This document shows positions 9,214-18,806 of a stretch of 64,000 nucleotides of DNA, piece after piece. The DNA is taken from the NCBI RefSeq assembly GCF_900114765.1, contig NZ_FOUD01000010.1, forward strand, positions 89,273 through 153,272. The letters run 5' to 3'. A program made the translations under genes and the position numbers. This stretch comes from Halopseudomonas pachastrellae. GTDB lineage: Bacteria; Pseudomonadota; Gammaproteobacteria; Pseudomonadales; Pseudomonadaceae. Position 1 is the stretch's first letter. Each line of letters starts with the position of its first letter. The notes beneath the pieces are model-generated. The model was not told the DNA's origin. It was given only the letters and a program-made list of their open reading frames with translations, and searched no databases.

Positions 9214-10152
9214 ATGGGACGTCTTGTAGAAGGACGCTGGGTTGACCAGTGGTATGACACCAAGAGCACCGGCGGTGCTTTCAAGCGAGAAGATGCCGGT
9301 TTTCGCGATCGGATTGAGGCGGGTGGGCGCTTTGCGCCGGACAGCGGTCGCTACCATCTGTATGTATCGCTGGCGTGCCCGTGGGCGCACCGCACGCTGA
9401 TTTTGCGCAAGCTCAAGGGGCTGGCGCCACATATCGCAGTGACCGTGGTGCACCCGCATATGCTTGATCAGGGCTGGACCTTTGCCGAGCCCGAACCGCT
9501 TTATGGCTATCAGCACATGCACCAGCTTTATACCCATGCCCGTGCCGACTACACCGGCAGGGTTACCGTGCCGGTGCTGTGGGACACCCAGGAGCAGACC
9601 ATCGTCAACAACGAGTCGGCGGAGATCATCGAGCTGTTCAACAGCGCCTTTGACGGCTTGACCGGCAACACCAGCAATTTTGCCCCGGCCGGGCTGCGTG
9701 AGGCGATGGCTGAAATCAATCAGCTTGTCTACGACGATGTAAACAACGGTGTTTACAAGGCGGGCTTTGCCACCGAGCAGTCCGTATATGAGCAGGCCTG
9801 TCGTAGCCTGTTTGAGGCCCTTGACTGGCTTGAGGGCCTGCTCGCCCAGCGCCGCTATTTGTTGGGTGAGCAGGTGACCTTGGCCGATTGGCGCCTGTTT
9901 ACCACCCTGGTACGCTTCGACCCGGTTTATCACGGCCATTTCAAGTGTAACCTCAAGCGCCTGGAAGACTATCCCAGCCTGCTCGGTTATCTGCGCGAGC
10001 TGTATCAGTGGCCGGGCGTAGCCGATACGGTGAACTTTCAGCACATAAAGCAGCACTACTATTACAGTCACGACACTATCAATCCGACGCGTATCGTGCC
10101 GCTTGGCATGGGCCCGGATCTGACCTTGCCCCACCGCCGTGAGACGCGCTAA
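9214..10152 (+). CDS. Xi-class glutathione S-transferase (glutathionyl-hydroquinone reductase)
   Basis: A 312-residue member of the ECM4/YqjG family, which reduces glutathionyl-hydroquinones using glutathione. The thioredoxin-like domain carries the defining catalytic segment C-P-W-A-H (in SLACPWAHR), and the family's V-P-V-L-W-D, N-N-E-S-A-E-I and R-L-F-T-T-L-V-R-F-D segments follow. The ATG at 9214 (MGRLVEGRW) has AGGA 9 bases upstream and matches family N-termini; an ATG 27 bases earlier has no ribosome site. Transcribed divergently from deaD and followed closely by the antiporter gene. Family assignment is firm; the physiological substrate is inferred from the family. Confidence 0.9.
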   Translation: MGRLVEGRWVDQWYDTKSTGGAFKREDAGFRDRIEAGGRFAPDSGRYHLYVSLACPWAHRTLILRKLKGLAPHIAVTVVHPHMLDQGWTFAEPEPLYGYQHMHQLYTHARADYTGRVTVPVLWDTQEQTIVNNESAEIIELFNSAFDGLTGNTSNFAPAGLREAMAEINQLVYDDVNNGVYKAGFATEQSVYEQACRSLFEALDWLEGLLAQRRYLLGEQVTLADWRLFTTLVRFDPVYHGHFKCNLKRLEDYPSLLGYLRELYQWPGVADTVNFQHIKQHYYYSHDTINPTRIVPLGMGPDLTLPHRRETR

Positions 10153-10188
10153 GGCGTCTGCTATTCCTTCGCTTACAGGGAGATGACA

Positions 10189-12057
10189 TTGAGCGAGATG
10201 CACCCGATGATTACCCCAGCGCTGACCTTGTCCGGGGTCGCCCTGGTCAGCCTGGTTTGCCAGCTGACAGCCTGGCGCCTGCGCCTGCCGGCGATTCTGT
10301 TTTTGTTGCTGGCCGGCATTCTGCTGGGGCCGGTATTTGGGCTGCTGCAGCCGGATGCGTTTTTGGGCGATCTGCTGTTCCCGCTGGTGTCGGTGTGCGT
10401 AGCGCTGATCCTGTTTGAGGGCAGCCTGACGCTCAAGTTTGAACAGCTCAAGGAAACCGGCAGCGTGGTGCGCCGGCTGGTGACCGTGGGTGCGCTGGTG
10501 ACCTGGGGCGTTATAACTGCAGCCTGTCACTGGCTTATCGAGCTGGACCTGGCGCTGTCGGCGCTCTTTGGTGCCTTGGTGGTGGTAACCGGCCCGACCG
10601 TGGTGGTGCCCATGCTGCGCACCCTGCGCGCAACCCAGCGGATCTCCAAGGTGCTGCGCTGGGAGGGCATTCTGATTGATCCGATCGGCGCTTTGCTGGC
10701 CGTACTGGTGTATGAATGGATCGTGGCCCAGAGCGCCGGCGGCAATGGCTTTAGCGCGGGGCTATGGATCTTTGTCGAGGTGATCGCGGTTGGTGCCATT
10801 GCGGGTGCGGCAGGTGGTGCGTTGATGGCGACCGCGCTGCGCCGGCACTGGATTCCGGAATACCTCGAGGTGCTGGCCTCGCTGGCGCTGGTGCTGGTTG
10901 CCTTTACCGTGTCCAACGAGCTGGTACACGAGTCCGGTCTGCTGACCGTGACCGTTATGGGTATCTGGCTGGCGAACGCCAAGGGTGTGGATATCGAAGA
11001 AATTCTGGTGTTTAAAGAGCACCTCTCGGTATTGCTGATTTCCGGGCTGTTTATTCTGTTGGCGGCGCGGGTAGACCTGGGCGCCTTGCTGGCGCTCGGC
11101 TGGCCTGCGTTGGCGCTGCTGGCGGTTATCCAGTTTGTCGCCCGGCCGCTGGCGGTGTGGGTCAGCAGTATCGGTAGTGAGCTGACCTGGAACGAGCGCG
11201 CGCTGGTAGCCTGGATCGGGCCGCGCGGTATCGTTGCCGCTGCCGTTTCGGCACTGTTCGCCCTGCGTCTGGAACAGGCCGGCTACGAGGACGCAGCGCT
11301 GGTCAGCGCACTGACCTTTGCGGTGATCATTGGCACCGTGGTGTTTCAAAGCGCCACGGCGCGGCGCATGGCGCAGCTGTTGGGCGTGACCGAGCCGGAG
11401 CGACGCGGGGTGCTGCTGATTGGTGCCAACGCGGTGGCGCGTTCGCTCGCCGAGGTGCTGCAAAAGCTGGAAGTGCCGCTGCTGATTGTTGATACCCACT
11501 GGGACTCGATCCGCCAGGCGCGCATGAAAGGCTTGCGCACCCTGCGCGGCAACCCCTTGTCGACGCACTTTGACGACAATCTGGACCTTGCCGGTCTTGG
11601 CACGCTGGTGACCCTGACGCCTGAGCGTGAACGCAACGCCTTGCTCAACAAACACTTTCAGCGTGACTTTCCGGCGCACCGTATCTTCAGCGTGCGCAAC
11701 GAGCGTAGCGGCGCCAACGAGCGCCTGCAGATTTCCAGTGCGCACGAGGGCTTGTTGATGGGCGCGGAGGGGATGACCTTCAGCAAGCTGTCGAGCCTGA
11801 TCAGCCAAGGCGCGCGCTTCAAGGCCACCACCCTGACCGAGGGCTTTGGTTTTGAGCAGTGGCAGCAGGAGGCGGGCAAGAACCGCGTACCGATGCTGGC
11901 GCTGACGCCGGAGCGGCGCGTTCGCGTGTTCTCGCCTGCGCAGAAGCTGGAGCCGGTGGCGGACTGGACATTGATCTATCTGGAGCTGTCGCCGGAGGCT
12001 GCCAAAATCTCCCGTGAGGCCGAAAGCGGCGAGCCGGCGACTCAGTTGCCTGATTGA
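10189..12057 (+). CDS. CPA1-type Na+/H+ antiporter with C-terminal RCK-like domain
   Basis: Inner-membrane monovalent cation/proton antiporter of about 622 residues. The first about 400 residues are a run of 11-13 hydrophobic helices with the CPA1 landmarks F-E-G-S-L-T and the G-P-T-V-V-V-P discontinuous helix. The conserved R-G-I-V-A-A-A helix comes near the end of the membrane part. A soluble Rossmann-like domain follows (GVLLIGANAVARSLAEV, then D-T-H-W-D), similar to TrkA-N/RCK nucleotide-sensing domains, suggesting regulation by ligand binding. Start is uncertain: AGGGAG sits 6 bases before a TTG at 10189 but directly abuts an ATG at 10183; another ATG is at 10198. It ends before a GC hairpin. 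Confidence 0.88.
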   Translation: MSEMHPMITPALTLSGVALVSLVCQLTAWRLRLPAILFLLLAGILLGPVFGLLQPDAFLGDLLFPLVSVCVALILFEGSLTLKFEQLKETGSVVRRLVTVGALVTWGVITAACHWLIELDLALSALFGALVVVTGPTVVVPMLRTLRATQRISKVLRWEGILIDPIGALLAVLVYEWIVAQSAGGNGFSAGLWIFVEVIAVGAIAGAAGGALMATALRRHWIPEYLEVLASLALVLVAFTVSNELVHESGLLTVTVMGIWLANAKGVDIEEILVFKEHLSVLLISGLFILLAARVDLGALLALGWPALALLAVIQFVARPLAVWVSSIGSELTWNERALVAWIGPRGIVAAAVSALFALRLEQAGYEDAALVSALTFAVIIGTVVFQSATARRMAQLLGVTEPERRGVLLIGANAVARSLAEVLQKLEVPLLIVDTHWDSIRQARMKGLRTLRGNPLSTHFDDNLDLAGLGTLVTLTPERERNALLNKHFQRDFPAHRIFSVRNERSGANERLQISSAHEGLLMGAEGMTFSKLSSLISQGARFKATTLTEGFGFEQWQQEAGKNRVPMLALTPERRVRVFSPAQKLEPVADWTLIYLELSPEAAKISREAESGEPATQLPD

Positions 12058-12063
12058 CAGCAG

Positions 12064-12084
12064 CGGCGGCCTTATCGGCCGCCG
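12064..12084. terminator. GC-rich hairpin between convergent genes
   Basis: Perfect 8-bp stem CGGCGGCC/GGCCGCCG with a 5-base loop, directly between the antiporter stop and the permease stop on the other strand. There is no T-run on either side, so termination efficiency is uncertain. Confidence 0.5.
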
Positions 12085-13203
12085 TTACTGCAGGGTGGTG
12101 CGCAGCCGGCGCAGCGCCGCGTAGAAGAACACCGCACCGATGGCTATCAAAGCCAGCAGCTTCGGCCACACGATGCCCAGGCCGGCACCGCGCAGCAGCA
12201 CGCTCTGCGCCAGTTCAACAAAGTGAGTGGTCGGCGCCAGCGACATGATCAGCTGCACCGGCACCGGCATGCTCTCGCGCGGCGTTACCGCGCCGGACAG
12301 AATCTGCAGCGGGATCAGCACCAGCATGATCAGCAAGCCCAGCTGCGGCATTGAGCGGGCCACCGTGCCAAGAAAGATGCCCATTGAAGTGGTGGCAAAC
12401 AGGTGCAATGCCGTGCCCACCAAAAACAGCGCCATCGTCCCTTGAATCGGTACCTGCAGCCAGCCTTCGACGATAAAGCGCAGGGCAAAGCCAGATGCAA
12501 CCAGGACCACCAGTCCCATGGCCCAGACCTTGGCCAGCATGATTTCCAGCGGCGTCACCGGCATGACCAGCAGGTGCTCAATGGTGCCGTGCTCGCGCTC
12601 GCGAATCAGCGCTGCGCCGGTCAGGATGATCGACAGCATGGTGATCTGGTTGATCACCTCGGTGATGGCGCCAAACCAGCTGGCATCCAGGTTGGGGTTG
12701 TAGGCAATGCGCACGACCGCCTCGACCGGCTGTTTGGCGCTGCCTTGATACCGCTGCACAAATGCGGCTGTTTCGCTCTGGATGATCTGCCGGATATGGC
12801 CGGCACCGCTGAAGGCCTGGCTGACCTGGGTGGCATCCACGTTCAGTTGAATGGCCGGCTGCTCGCCGGCCAGCAGGTCACGCTGAAAGTCCGGCGGGAT
12901 GTTCAGGGTAAAGGTGTACAGGCCACTGTCCATGCCTTGGTCCATCTGGCGGTGATCAATCAGCGTGGGCGGTAGAAAGTAGGGCAACTGAAAAGCGTCT
13001 TTCAGCCGGGCTGAGACTTGTGAACGATCTTCGTCGACGACTGCAATGGTGGCGCGGTTGGGAGTCTCCGGCATCGCGGTGGCGGAGGAGTAAATACTCA
13101 GGCTGAACGCATAGATAATCAGTGCCACGAGCGCCGGGTCGCGGGCCAGACTGCGCAGTTCCTTGATGCCCAACTGCAGGATGTTGCTTAGCGATCGCAT
13201 CAT
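12085..13203 (-). CDS. ABC-2 type transporter permease (YhhJ/YbhR-like)
   Basis: Integral membrane subunit of 372 residues: one N-terminal TM helix, a large periplasmic domain up to about residue 170, then five TM helices, the standard ABC2 permease topology. The N-terminal K-E-L-R-S-L-x-R-D-P and the cytoplasmic R-E-R-E-H-G-T-I-E-H-L-L segment are typical. It is the last gene of a three-gene operon (adaptor, RbbA-like ATPase/permease, this permease). ATG 13203 has AGGAG 7 bases upstream, overlapping the preceding stop region; a second ATG follows immediately at 13200. By analogy with YhiI-RbbA-YhhJ it would form an exporter with them; the cargo is unknown. Confidence 0.9.
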   Translation of the reverse strand: MMRSLSNILQLGIKELRSLARDPALVALIIYAFSLSIYSSATAMPETPNRATIAVVDEDRSQVSARLKDAFQLPYFLPPTLIDHRQMDQGMDSGLYTFTLNIPPDFQRDLLAGEQPAIQLNVDATQVSQAFSGAGHIRQIIQSETAAFVQRYQGSAKQPVEAVVRIAYNPNLDASWFGAITEVINQITMLSIILTGAALIREREHGTIEHLLVMPVTPLEIMLAKVWAMGLVVLVASGFALRFIVEGWLQVPIQGTMALFLVGTALHLFATTSMGIFLGTVARSMPQLGLLIMLVLIPLQILSGAVTPRESMPVPVQLIMSLAPTTHFVELAQSVLLRGAGLGIVWPKLLALIAIGAVFFYAALRRLRTTLQ

Positions 13204-13204
13204 G

Positions 13205-15934
13205 TCACTTCTCCTGCTTGCTCAATCCAAGCACGCTGGCGAGCGTCAGCACCGGAATAGCCAGCAGCAGGGGACCGAAGAACGGGTACAGATCGGCAAA
13301 GCCGAGCGCCTTGGAGAAGACGCCTCGGGTGATGATGAGGAAATGGCTGGTCGGATACAGTTGGCCGATCAGCGCGCCCGCACCCTCCATAGCTGAAACG
13401 GGATGCAGCATGCCGGAGAACTGAATCGCTGGAATCAGCGTGGCGATGGCGGTACCGAATATCGCGGCGATCTGGCTTTTCAGCAGTGACGACACCAGTA
13501 GCCCGAGACCGGTTGCGCAGATGAGATAAAACAGGCCGCCGAGTAGCAGCGTCGCCAGGCTGCCCTTGATCGGTACGTCAAAGGCAAACACGGCCAGCAA
13601 CAGCAGCGCGATGAAGTTGACGAAGCCCAGCGCAACATACGGCAGCTGCTTGCCGAGCAGAAACTCCAGCTCGCTGACCGGCGTAACGTAGAAATTGGTG
13701 ATCGAGCCCAGCTCCTTTTCCCTGACCACCGCCAGCGCCGTGAGCATGGCCGGGATCATCATCAGCAGAATCGGGATAACGGCCGGTATCATGGCTGGCA
13801 GGCTTTTAACGTCGGGGTTGTAGCGGTAGCGCGTCTCCACGTTTACCAGGCTGGTTGTATAGGTGGTGGGCTGATGGGCGGCCAGCGTCAGCAGGTAGTT
13901 CAGGTGAATGCCCTGGGCATAACCGCGCAGGGTATCTGCGCGCATCGGCATGGCGCCATCGACCCAGTACGCCACTTGGGGAGCGTCGCCGCGCAGCAGG
14001 TCGCGGCCGAATCCGGGCGGGATTTCCAGTGCCAGGCTGATGTCACCGGCGCGCATGCGTTCATCGAGTTCAGCATGGCTGTACAGTGGCGGCTTTTCGA
14101 TGAAGTAGCGCGAGCCTGACAGCTCCAGCGCATAGTTGTGGCTGTAGGTTGTCTGGTCGCGATCCAGCACCGCAAAGGTCAGGTTCTCGACATCCATGTT
14201 GATGCCGTACCCCATGATCAGCATCAGGAACACCGTGCCGACCAGCGCGAGCAAACCGCGCACCGGGTCTCGGCGCAGCTCCATGGTTTCGCGTCGGGTG
14301 TAGCTCAGCAAACGGCGCAGGCTGAAGCGTGGTACCTTGACGGGTGCGTTTGCGGTGGTTGTGGGCGCGGGAGCTGTGTCCACCTCGGGCGCACTGTCAT
14401 CCGGGCCGCTGGCTTCACGCAGCCAGTCGATGAACGCCTCTTCCAGCGTGGCTTTGCCGCGCTGCTGGCGCAGCGCTTGCGGCGCGCCGCTGACGAGCAC
14501 CTTGCCGGCGTGCATCAACGACATCCGGTCGCAGCGTTCGGCCTCGTTCATGAAGTGGGTAGAGATGAATATGGTCACGCCGTCTTCGCGCGAGAGTTTG
14601 ACCAGCAATGCCCAGAACATGTCGCGGGCAACCGGGTCGACGCCGGAAGTCGGCTCATCAAGGATAAGGATTTCCGGCTTGTGGATGACCGCAACCGCCA
14701 GTGACAGCCGTTGGCGCACGCCCAGCGGTAACGCCATAGGCAGGCTGTCGGCCACCTCATGCAGGTTGAATTGGTCCAGCAGTTCAATAATGCGCTGCGG
14801 GCCTTGCTCTGCGGGCAGGTGGTACAGCTTTGCATGCAGCGCCAGGTTTTGGCGCACCGTCAGTTCGCTGTACAGCGAGAAGGCTTGGGACATATAGCCC
14901 ACACGCATGCGCACGCCCATGTCGTTTGGATCGACAGGCTTGCCGAGCACCGAGGCCTGGCCTTCGCTGAAGGGCAGTAGGCCGGTGAGCATCTTCATCG
15001 TGGTCGACTTGCCGCAGCCGTTGGAGCCGAGGAAGCCAAAGATCTCGCCGCGTTCGATGCGGAAGTTGACCTTGTCTACCGCTACAAAGTCGCCAAAGCG
15101 GCGGGTCAGGTCGTGGGCTTCGATGGCGATGCCGCTGTGCTCGCCGCGCGGCGGAATGATCAGTTGCTGGTGCTGACTGCTTTTTTCCTCGGGCAGCAGG
15201 GCGACAAAGGCCTGTTCAAGGCTACTGGACTCGGTTCGCTCAAGGATCTGCTGCGGGGTGCCGGTAGCCAGTACCTTGCCGGCGTCCATCGCGATCAGCC
15301 AGTCAAAGTTTTGGGCTTCATCCATATAGGCGCTGGCAATCAGCACGCTCATCTGCGGTCGACTGGCGCGAATGCGCCGAATCAGATCCCAGAACTGGCT
15401 GCGTGACAGCGGGTCGACGCCGGTTGTAGGTTCATCCAGGATCAACAGGTCCGGGTCGTGAATCAGTGCGCAGCACAGCCCCAGCTTTTGCTTCATGCCG
15501 CCCGACAGCTTGCCTGCCGGGCGATCAATAAAGCGGCTCATGCCGGTGCTGGCGAGCAGATCGCTGATCCTGGCCTGGCGCTCCTGCCGGTCCTGGTTGA
15601 ATAAACGACCGAAGAACTCCAGGTTCTCCGCGACACTCAGCGTGGGGTAGAGGTTTTTACCGAGGCCCTGTGGCATAAAGGCAATGCGCGGGCAGACACG
15701 GCGGCGATGGCCGGCGCTGCGCATATCGCCGCCCAACACCTGAAGTTGCCCCTGCTGCAGGCGGCGCGCGCCGGCCACCAGTGAGAGCAGGCTGGATTTA
15801 CCCACGCCGTCGGGGCCGATCAGGCCAACCATGCAGCCGGCCGGTAACTCCAGCGTCAGGGTATCAAGGGCGGTTACCTTGCCGTATTGCAGGCTGATAC
15901 CGTCCAGTCTGGCGACCGGATCGTGCGCGTCCAT
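13205..15934 (-). CDS. rbbA: RbbA-like double ABC ATPase fused to ABC-2 permease
   Basis: A 909-residue fusion: ABC ATPase 1 (Walker [10 protein letters not shown] near residue 40, signature [10 protein letters not shown]), ABC ATPase 2 (GSNGCGKST, then DEPTSGVDP), and an ABC-2 permease with one TM helix near 560, a periplasmic loop and a C-terminal five-helix bundle. The ATPase 2 signature region reads [10 protein letters not shown], lacking the canonical LSGGQ, so the two ATP sites are probably not equivalent. E. coli RbbA has the same architecture and was named as a ribosome-bound ATPase, but context here (HlyD adaptor upstream, second permease downstream) points to export. Only 2 bases separate it from the adaptor stop. 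Confidence 0.92.
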   Translation of the reverse strand: MDAHDPVARLDGISLQYGKVTALDTLTLELPAGCMVGLIGPDGVGKSSLLSLVAGARRLQQGQLQVLGGDMRSAGHRRRVCPRIAFMPQGLGKNLYPTLSVAENLEFFGRLFNQDRQERQARISDLLASTGMSRFIDRPAGKLSGGMKQKLGLCCALIHDPDLLILDEPTTGVDPLSRSQFWDLIRRIRASRPQMSVLIASAYMDEAQNFDWLIAMDAGKVLATGTPQQILERTESSSLEQAFVALLPEEKSSQHQQLIIPPRGEHSGIAIEAHDLTRRFGDFVAVDKVNFRIERGEIFGFLGSNGCGKSTTMKMLTGLLPFSEGQASVLGKPVDPNDMGVRMRVGYMSQAFSLYSELTVRQNLALHAKLYHLPAEQGPQRIIELLDQFNLHEVADSLPMALPLGVRQRLSLAVAVIHKPEILILDEPTSGVDPVARDMFWALLVKLSREDGVTIFISTHFMNEAERCDRMSLMHAGKVLVSGAPQALRQQRGKATLEEAFIDWLREASGPDDSAPEVDTAPAPTTTANAPVKVPRFSLRRLLSYTRRETMELRRDPVRGLLALVGTVFLMLIMGYGINMDVENLTFAVLDRDQTTYSHNYALELSGSRYFIEKPPLYSHAELDERMRAGDISLALEIPPGFGRDLLRGDAPQVAYWVDGAMPMRADTLRGYAQGIHLNYLLTLAAHQPTTYTTSLVNVETRYRYNPDVKSLPAMIPAVIPILLMMIPAMLTALAVVREKELGSITNFYVTPVSELEFLLGKQLPYVALGFVNFIALLLLAVFAFDVPIKGSLATLLLGGLFYLICATGLGLLVSSLLKSQIAAIFGTAIATLIPAIQFSGMLHPVSAMEGAGALIGQLYPTSHFLIITRGVFSKALGFADLYPFFGPLLLAIPVLTLASVLGLSKQEK

Positions 15935-15936
15935 GC

Positions 15937-17010
15937 TCAGTGTCCGACGTTGACTTCAAGTTCCGCCGGCCAGTCGGCGTCGGCGTCCAGCTTCAGCCAG
16001 GCGACGCCGGGCAGGCCGGTCTTGACCTGTTCGATGTGCTCCTCCAGCAGGGCTGGGTCGATGCGCGCGCGGATGCGGAACATCATCTTCTCGCGTTCCT
16101 GTTCGGTCTCGACCGACTTGGGCGTGAACTGGGCGACGCTGGCCACATAGCTGACGGTAGCGGGGATGACGTACTCAGGCGCAGCATCGATGATGATGCG
16201 AGCGTCAGAACCCATGGCAACCCGGCCAGCCAGCCGTTCCGGCAGGAAGAAGGTCATGTAGACGTCGGTCAGATCAACCAGGTTGAGCACACGTCCGCCG
16301 GCGCCGAGCACTTCACCCGGCTCTACAGTGCGGAATTGCACGCGGGCATGACGGTCGGCGCTTAGGGTGCTGTCGGTGATATCGGCGGCGATGCGGTCGA
16401 CGGCGGCGCGGGCAGCGTCCAGCGCTGATTCGGCACCGATCACCTGTGAGCGCGCAGCGGCGATACCGGCCTCGGCCGACAAGATTTGCGCCCGTGCGGA
16501 CGCAACGGCCGCTTGCGCACTTTGCAGCGCGGCCTCTGCGTCGTCCAGCTGCTGGCGCGACATCGCATTGCGCTGCACCAGCACTTTGATACGGTCATAG
16601 CGTTTCTGCGCAGCATTGGATTCAGCCTGGCGTTGCAGCAACAGCGCCTCGGCGGTGGCGTGTTCGCTTTCGCGCTGGCTGACCAGCGCCTGCGCGGTTT
16701 GAATGGCGTTTTCTGCCTGTCTGGACTGGGCCTGGGCCTGCTGCAACTGCGCCTGCAGGGTGGTGGTGTCCATCTCGGCGAGTACGTCGCCGGTATCAAC
16801 AAAGTCGCCTTCGTCGACCAGGATGCGGGCGACGCGACCGCCGAGCTTGGTGGCGACGTTGATTTCGGTTGCTTCGATGCGGCCATTGCCGCTGACGAAT
16901 CCGTCGCCATACCCGGAGGGTTTGAGCTCAATCCAGGCGACAACGGCAAGGGCAATGAGGATGGCGGCGGCCACCAGGCCACGAACGAGCTTGCGGGGAG
17001 GTTTCTGCAC
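15937..17010 (-). CDS. HlyD-family periplasmic adaptor of the RbbA exporter
   Basis: Membrane fusion protein of 357 residues that would link the inner-membrane ABC exporter to an outer-membrane channel. After an N-terminal TM helix (about residues 10-25) comes the lipoyl half-motif ([22 protein letters not shown]). A long alanine/glutamine-rich coiled coil then runs from about 80 to 215, followed by the beta-barrel region with [16 protein letters not shown] 17010 is chosen because AAGGA lies 6 bases upstream; the ATG at 17043 has no ribosome site. First gene of the operon. The 213 bases upstream contain nothing I can name beyond space for a promoter. Confidence 0.9.
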   Translation of the reverse strand: MQKPPRKLVRGLVAAAILIALAVVAWIELKPSGYGDGFVSGNGRIEATEINVATKLGGRVARILVDEGDFVDTGDVLAEMDTTTLQAQLQQAQAQSRQAENAIQTAQALVSQRESEHATAEALLLQRQAESNAAQKRYDRIKVLVQRNAMSRQQLDDAEAALQSAQAAVASARAQILSAEAGIAAARSQVIGAESALDAARAAVDRIAADITDSTLSADRHARVQFRTVEPGEVLGAGGRVLNLVDLTDVYMTFFLPERLAGRVAMGSDARIIIDAAPEYVIPATVSYVASVAQFTPKSVETEQEREKMMFRIRARIDPALLEEHIEQVKTGLPGVAWLKLDADADWPAELEVNVGH

Positions 17011-17223
17011 GGTGATTCCTTTTCCTGTATGCGGGCAGATCACGGATGATCGCTGCTACGAAATCCATTCTAGAAAATACCGGGGCGAGGGGTGTTGATG
17101 CTGGTCAATGCGCTTGAGCACTGTCTCGCTTCTGAGCCAAAGTATCTTGTCCGGAGGCCTGTGTTCAAGCCTTGGGGCCGTCTAGATCGGCGTTTTGTGA
17201 CCTGCTCTTGCGGTTGGCTGCCG

Positions 17224-18249
17224 TCAGTCGGCCGAGACGTTACGCAGTAGCTGTGCGCGTCTCTGCTCAAGCGGCCCGGATAACCGCAATGTGTCGAGCT
17301 GCCTGTTGGTCAGTTCTGACTCGTACAGCGCCTGTTGCTGCTGACGAAATGCCTCGGGGCTGCGGGTGCCGTCTTGCACCATTGGAAAGTCAGCCGCACA
17401 CAGCCAGAGCTGATGATAAGGGCGTTCGGCCAATGCGATCAGCTCGGCTGGAGGCGGCTCAGGAAACATCATTTGGTGGTATATCAGCGTGGTCAGCGGG
17501 GTGGTATCGCAGATCACCGCGCTGTGTCCCTCGCTGGATGCGAGGGCAACGGCTTTGTCTTCCAGTTCAACCTGGGTGCGGGCGATGGTCAGCAGATCGT
17601 CAGAGCTAAGCACGCCGCCGCAATCTTCCCAATGCTGGCGGCCGAATTCGGCGACCCAGTGCCAGCCGCGCTGCTGCGCCAGCCATAGCCCGAGGCTGGT
17701 CTTGCCGGTGGACTCTGCGCCGATCAGGGCGATGCGTTGGCAGCGTTGGGTGGTCAAGACGTCAGTGGTTTGCCAGCGGGCGCTGGGGGCCGCACGCAAG
17801 GCGGTACCGCTGACGGGGTGGCGAATACGGTCACGGTCGAGCAGCACTGACGCCACCGGCCGTTGCCAGTGCTGGGCAAGGTGGTCGGCAAACCCTTGTC
17901 CGTAGTCTTCACTGCTGAATACGACGTCTATGGGCTGGCCAAACGTGCGATCAATCAGCTCTGCACAGAACTGTCGCTGCTGCAGATCGCTGGCATTGTT
18001 ATCAGGCATTACCAGCCCAAGCCGGCAGGCCTGCGCGGCGTCGAGCACCACGCATTGATGCTGCGGCCAGCCGTCATTGAGCCATTGCTGGCGCAAGGCA
18101 CTGGTGCAGCCGGCAAACTCCGGCCGTGAATAGCTCAGGATGAGTAGCTGATCGCAGGCCGCGGTCGCGGTGTCGATCAAGTACCTGTGGCCGCTGTGCA
18201 GCGGCGAAAACTTGCCGACGACTAAGCCGGTTCGGTAGTGCTTTGACAT
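17224..18249 (-). CDS. nadR: NadR-type NMN adenylyltransferase / ribosylnicotinamide kinase
   Basis: Bifunctional NAD salvage enzyme, 341 residues. The N-terminal nucleotidyltransferase domain has V-G-K-F-S-P-L-H-S-G-H (HxGH motif at 18-21) and the second motif V-S-G-T-A-L-R (145-151). The C-terminal kinase has Walker A GAESTGKT (176-183). It lacks the N-terminal HTH of E. coli NadR, so it is an enzyme only, not a repressor. ATG 18249 (MSKHYRT) is chosen because homology starts there; it overlaps the end of pnuC by 28 bases. Paired with PnuC it would phosphorylate and adenylate imported nicotinamide riboside to NAD. It is the last gene of the seven-gene overlapping run beginning with moxR. 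Confidence 0.92.
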   Translation of the reverse strand: MSKHYRTGLVVGKFSPLHSGHRYLIDTATAACDQLLILSYSRPEFAGCTSALRQQWLNDGWPQHQCVVLDAAQACRLGLVMPDNNASDLQQRQFCAELIDRTFGQPIDVVFSSEDYGQGFADHLAQHWQRPVASVLLDRDRIRHPVSGTALRAAPSARWQTTDVLTTQRCQRIALIGAESTGKTSLGLWLAQQRGWHWVAEFGRQHWEDCGGVLSSDDLLTIARTQVELEDKAVALASSEGHSAVICDTTPLTTLIYHQMMFPEPPPAELIALAERPYHQLWLCAADFPMVQDGTRSPEAFRQQQQALYESELTNRQLDTLRLSGPLEQRRAQLLRNVSAD

Positions 18250-18806
18250 GCTTTGCTCAGTTCTCGGTGCCAGCGCCACAGCCCATAGCAGGCGTTGATC
18301 CAGAAGCCGACATACACCATGGAGGTCAGCATCAGCTCGCGCGAGGCATACAGCGGGACAGCGATGGTGTTGACGATCAGCCAGAACCACCAGGTTTCAA
18401 TGCGTCGTTTCATCAGCAGCAGCTGGGCAGTCACGCTGAAGGTCAGCACTGCGGAGTCGACGAAGGGCGCGTAGGCATCGGTGTGCAGGTGCAGCAGTGA
18501 GCCGTAACCCAGCAGCGTTGCCACGGCGATTAACAGGTAGAGCGCGAGTTGCGACCAGGAGCTGCGGCTGATCGCCTCGGCGCTGGCGCCGCGCTGCCAT
18601 TGCCGCCAGCCGATGACACTGGTGCCGATGTAGAACAGCATCAGTGTGGCGTCCGCGTACAGTTGCACCTGAAAGAACAAAACGGCAAACAGCACGCAGC
18701 CCACGATGCCCAGGGTCCAGGTGTGGCGATGATTGCGGGCGGCGAGGAAGACGCTGATCAGAAAGAAGGCGTTGGCGCTGTATTCCAGCAGGGTAAGACT
18801 GCTCAT
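18222..18806 (-). CDS. pnuC: Nicotinamide riboside transporter PnuC
   Basis: Inner-membrane facilitator of about 194 residues with seven predicted TM helices. The family's aromatic signature is present (W-R-Q-W after helix 3, in SVIGWRQWQRG), as is the C-terminal Y-V-G-F-W-I-N-A segment. Import is driven by the kinase activity of NadR, encoded by the next, overlapping gene. The start ATG at 18806 overlaps the stop of the upstream adenylate-forming enzyme gene as ATGA, a sign of translational coupling; an upstream in-frame ATG at 18890 lies deep inside that gene and has no homology. Confidence 0.92.
   Translation of the reverse strand: MSSLTLLEYSANAFFLISVFLAARNHRHTWTLGIVGCVLFAVLFFQVQLYADATLMLFYIGTSVIGWRQWQRGASAEAISRSSWSQLALYLLIAVATLLGYGSLLHLHTDAYAPFVDSAVLTFSVTAQLLLMKRRIETWWFWLIVNTIAVPLYASRELMLTSMVYVGFWINACYGLWRWHRELSKACQSTTEPA

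Noticed and set aside
7401..9245. 614-codon open frame on the plus strand
   Set aside because: Antisense shadow of deaD. The translated sequence is compositionally odd (Gln, Gly, Val rich) with no motifs.
9160..10530. 456-codon open frame on the minus strand
   Set aside because: Covers the GST gene in antisense; the GST frame has the CPWAH active site and a ribosome site.
10762..11808. 348-codon minus-strand frame inside the antiporter gene
   Set aside because: Shadow of a clear membrane transporter; no ribosome site or homology.
17011..17043. Longer adaptor start at ATG 17043
   Set aside because: No ribosome site before it, whereas GTG 17010 has AAGGA at ideal distance.
18250..18390. 47-codon N-terminal extension of nadR
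   Set aside because: It lies in the pnuC coding region in another frame and the nucleotidyltransferase fold starts at MSKHYRT.
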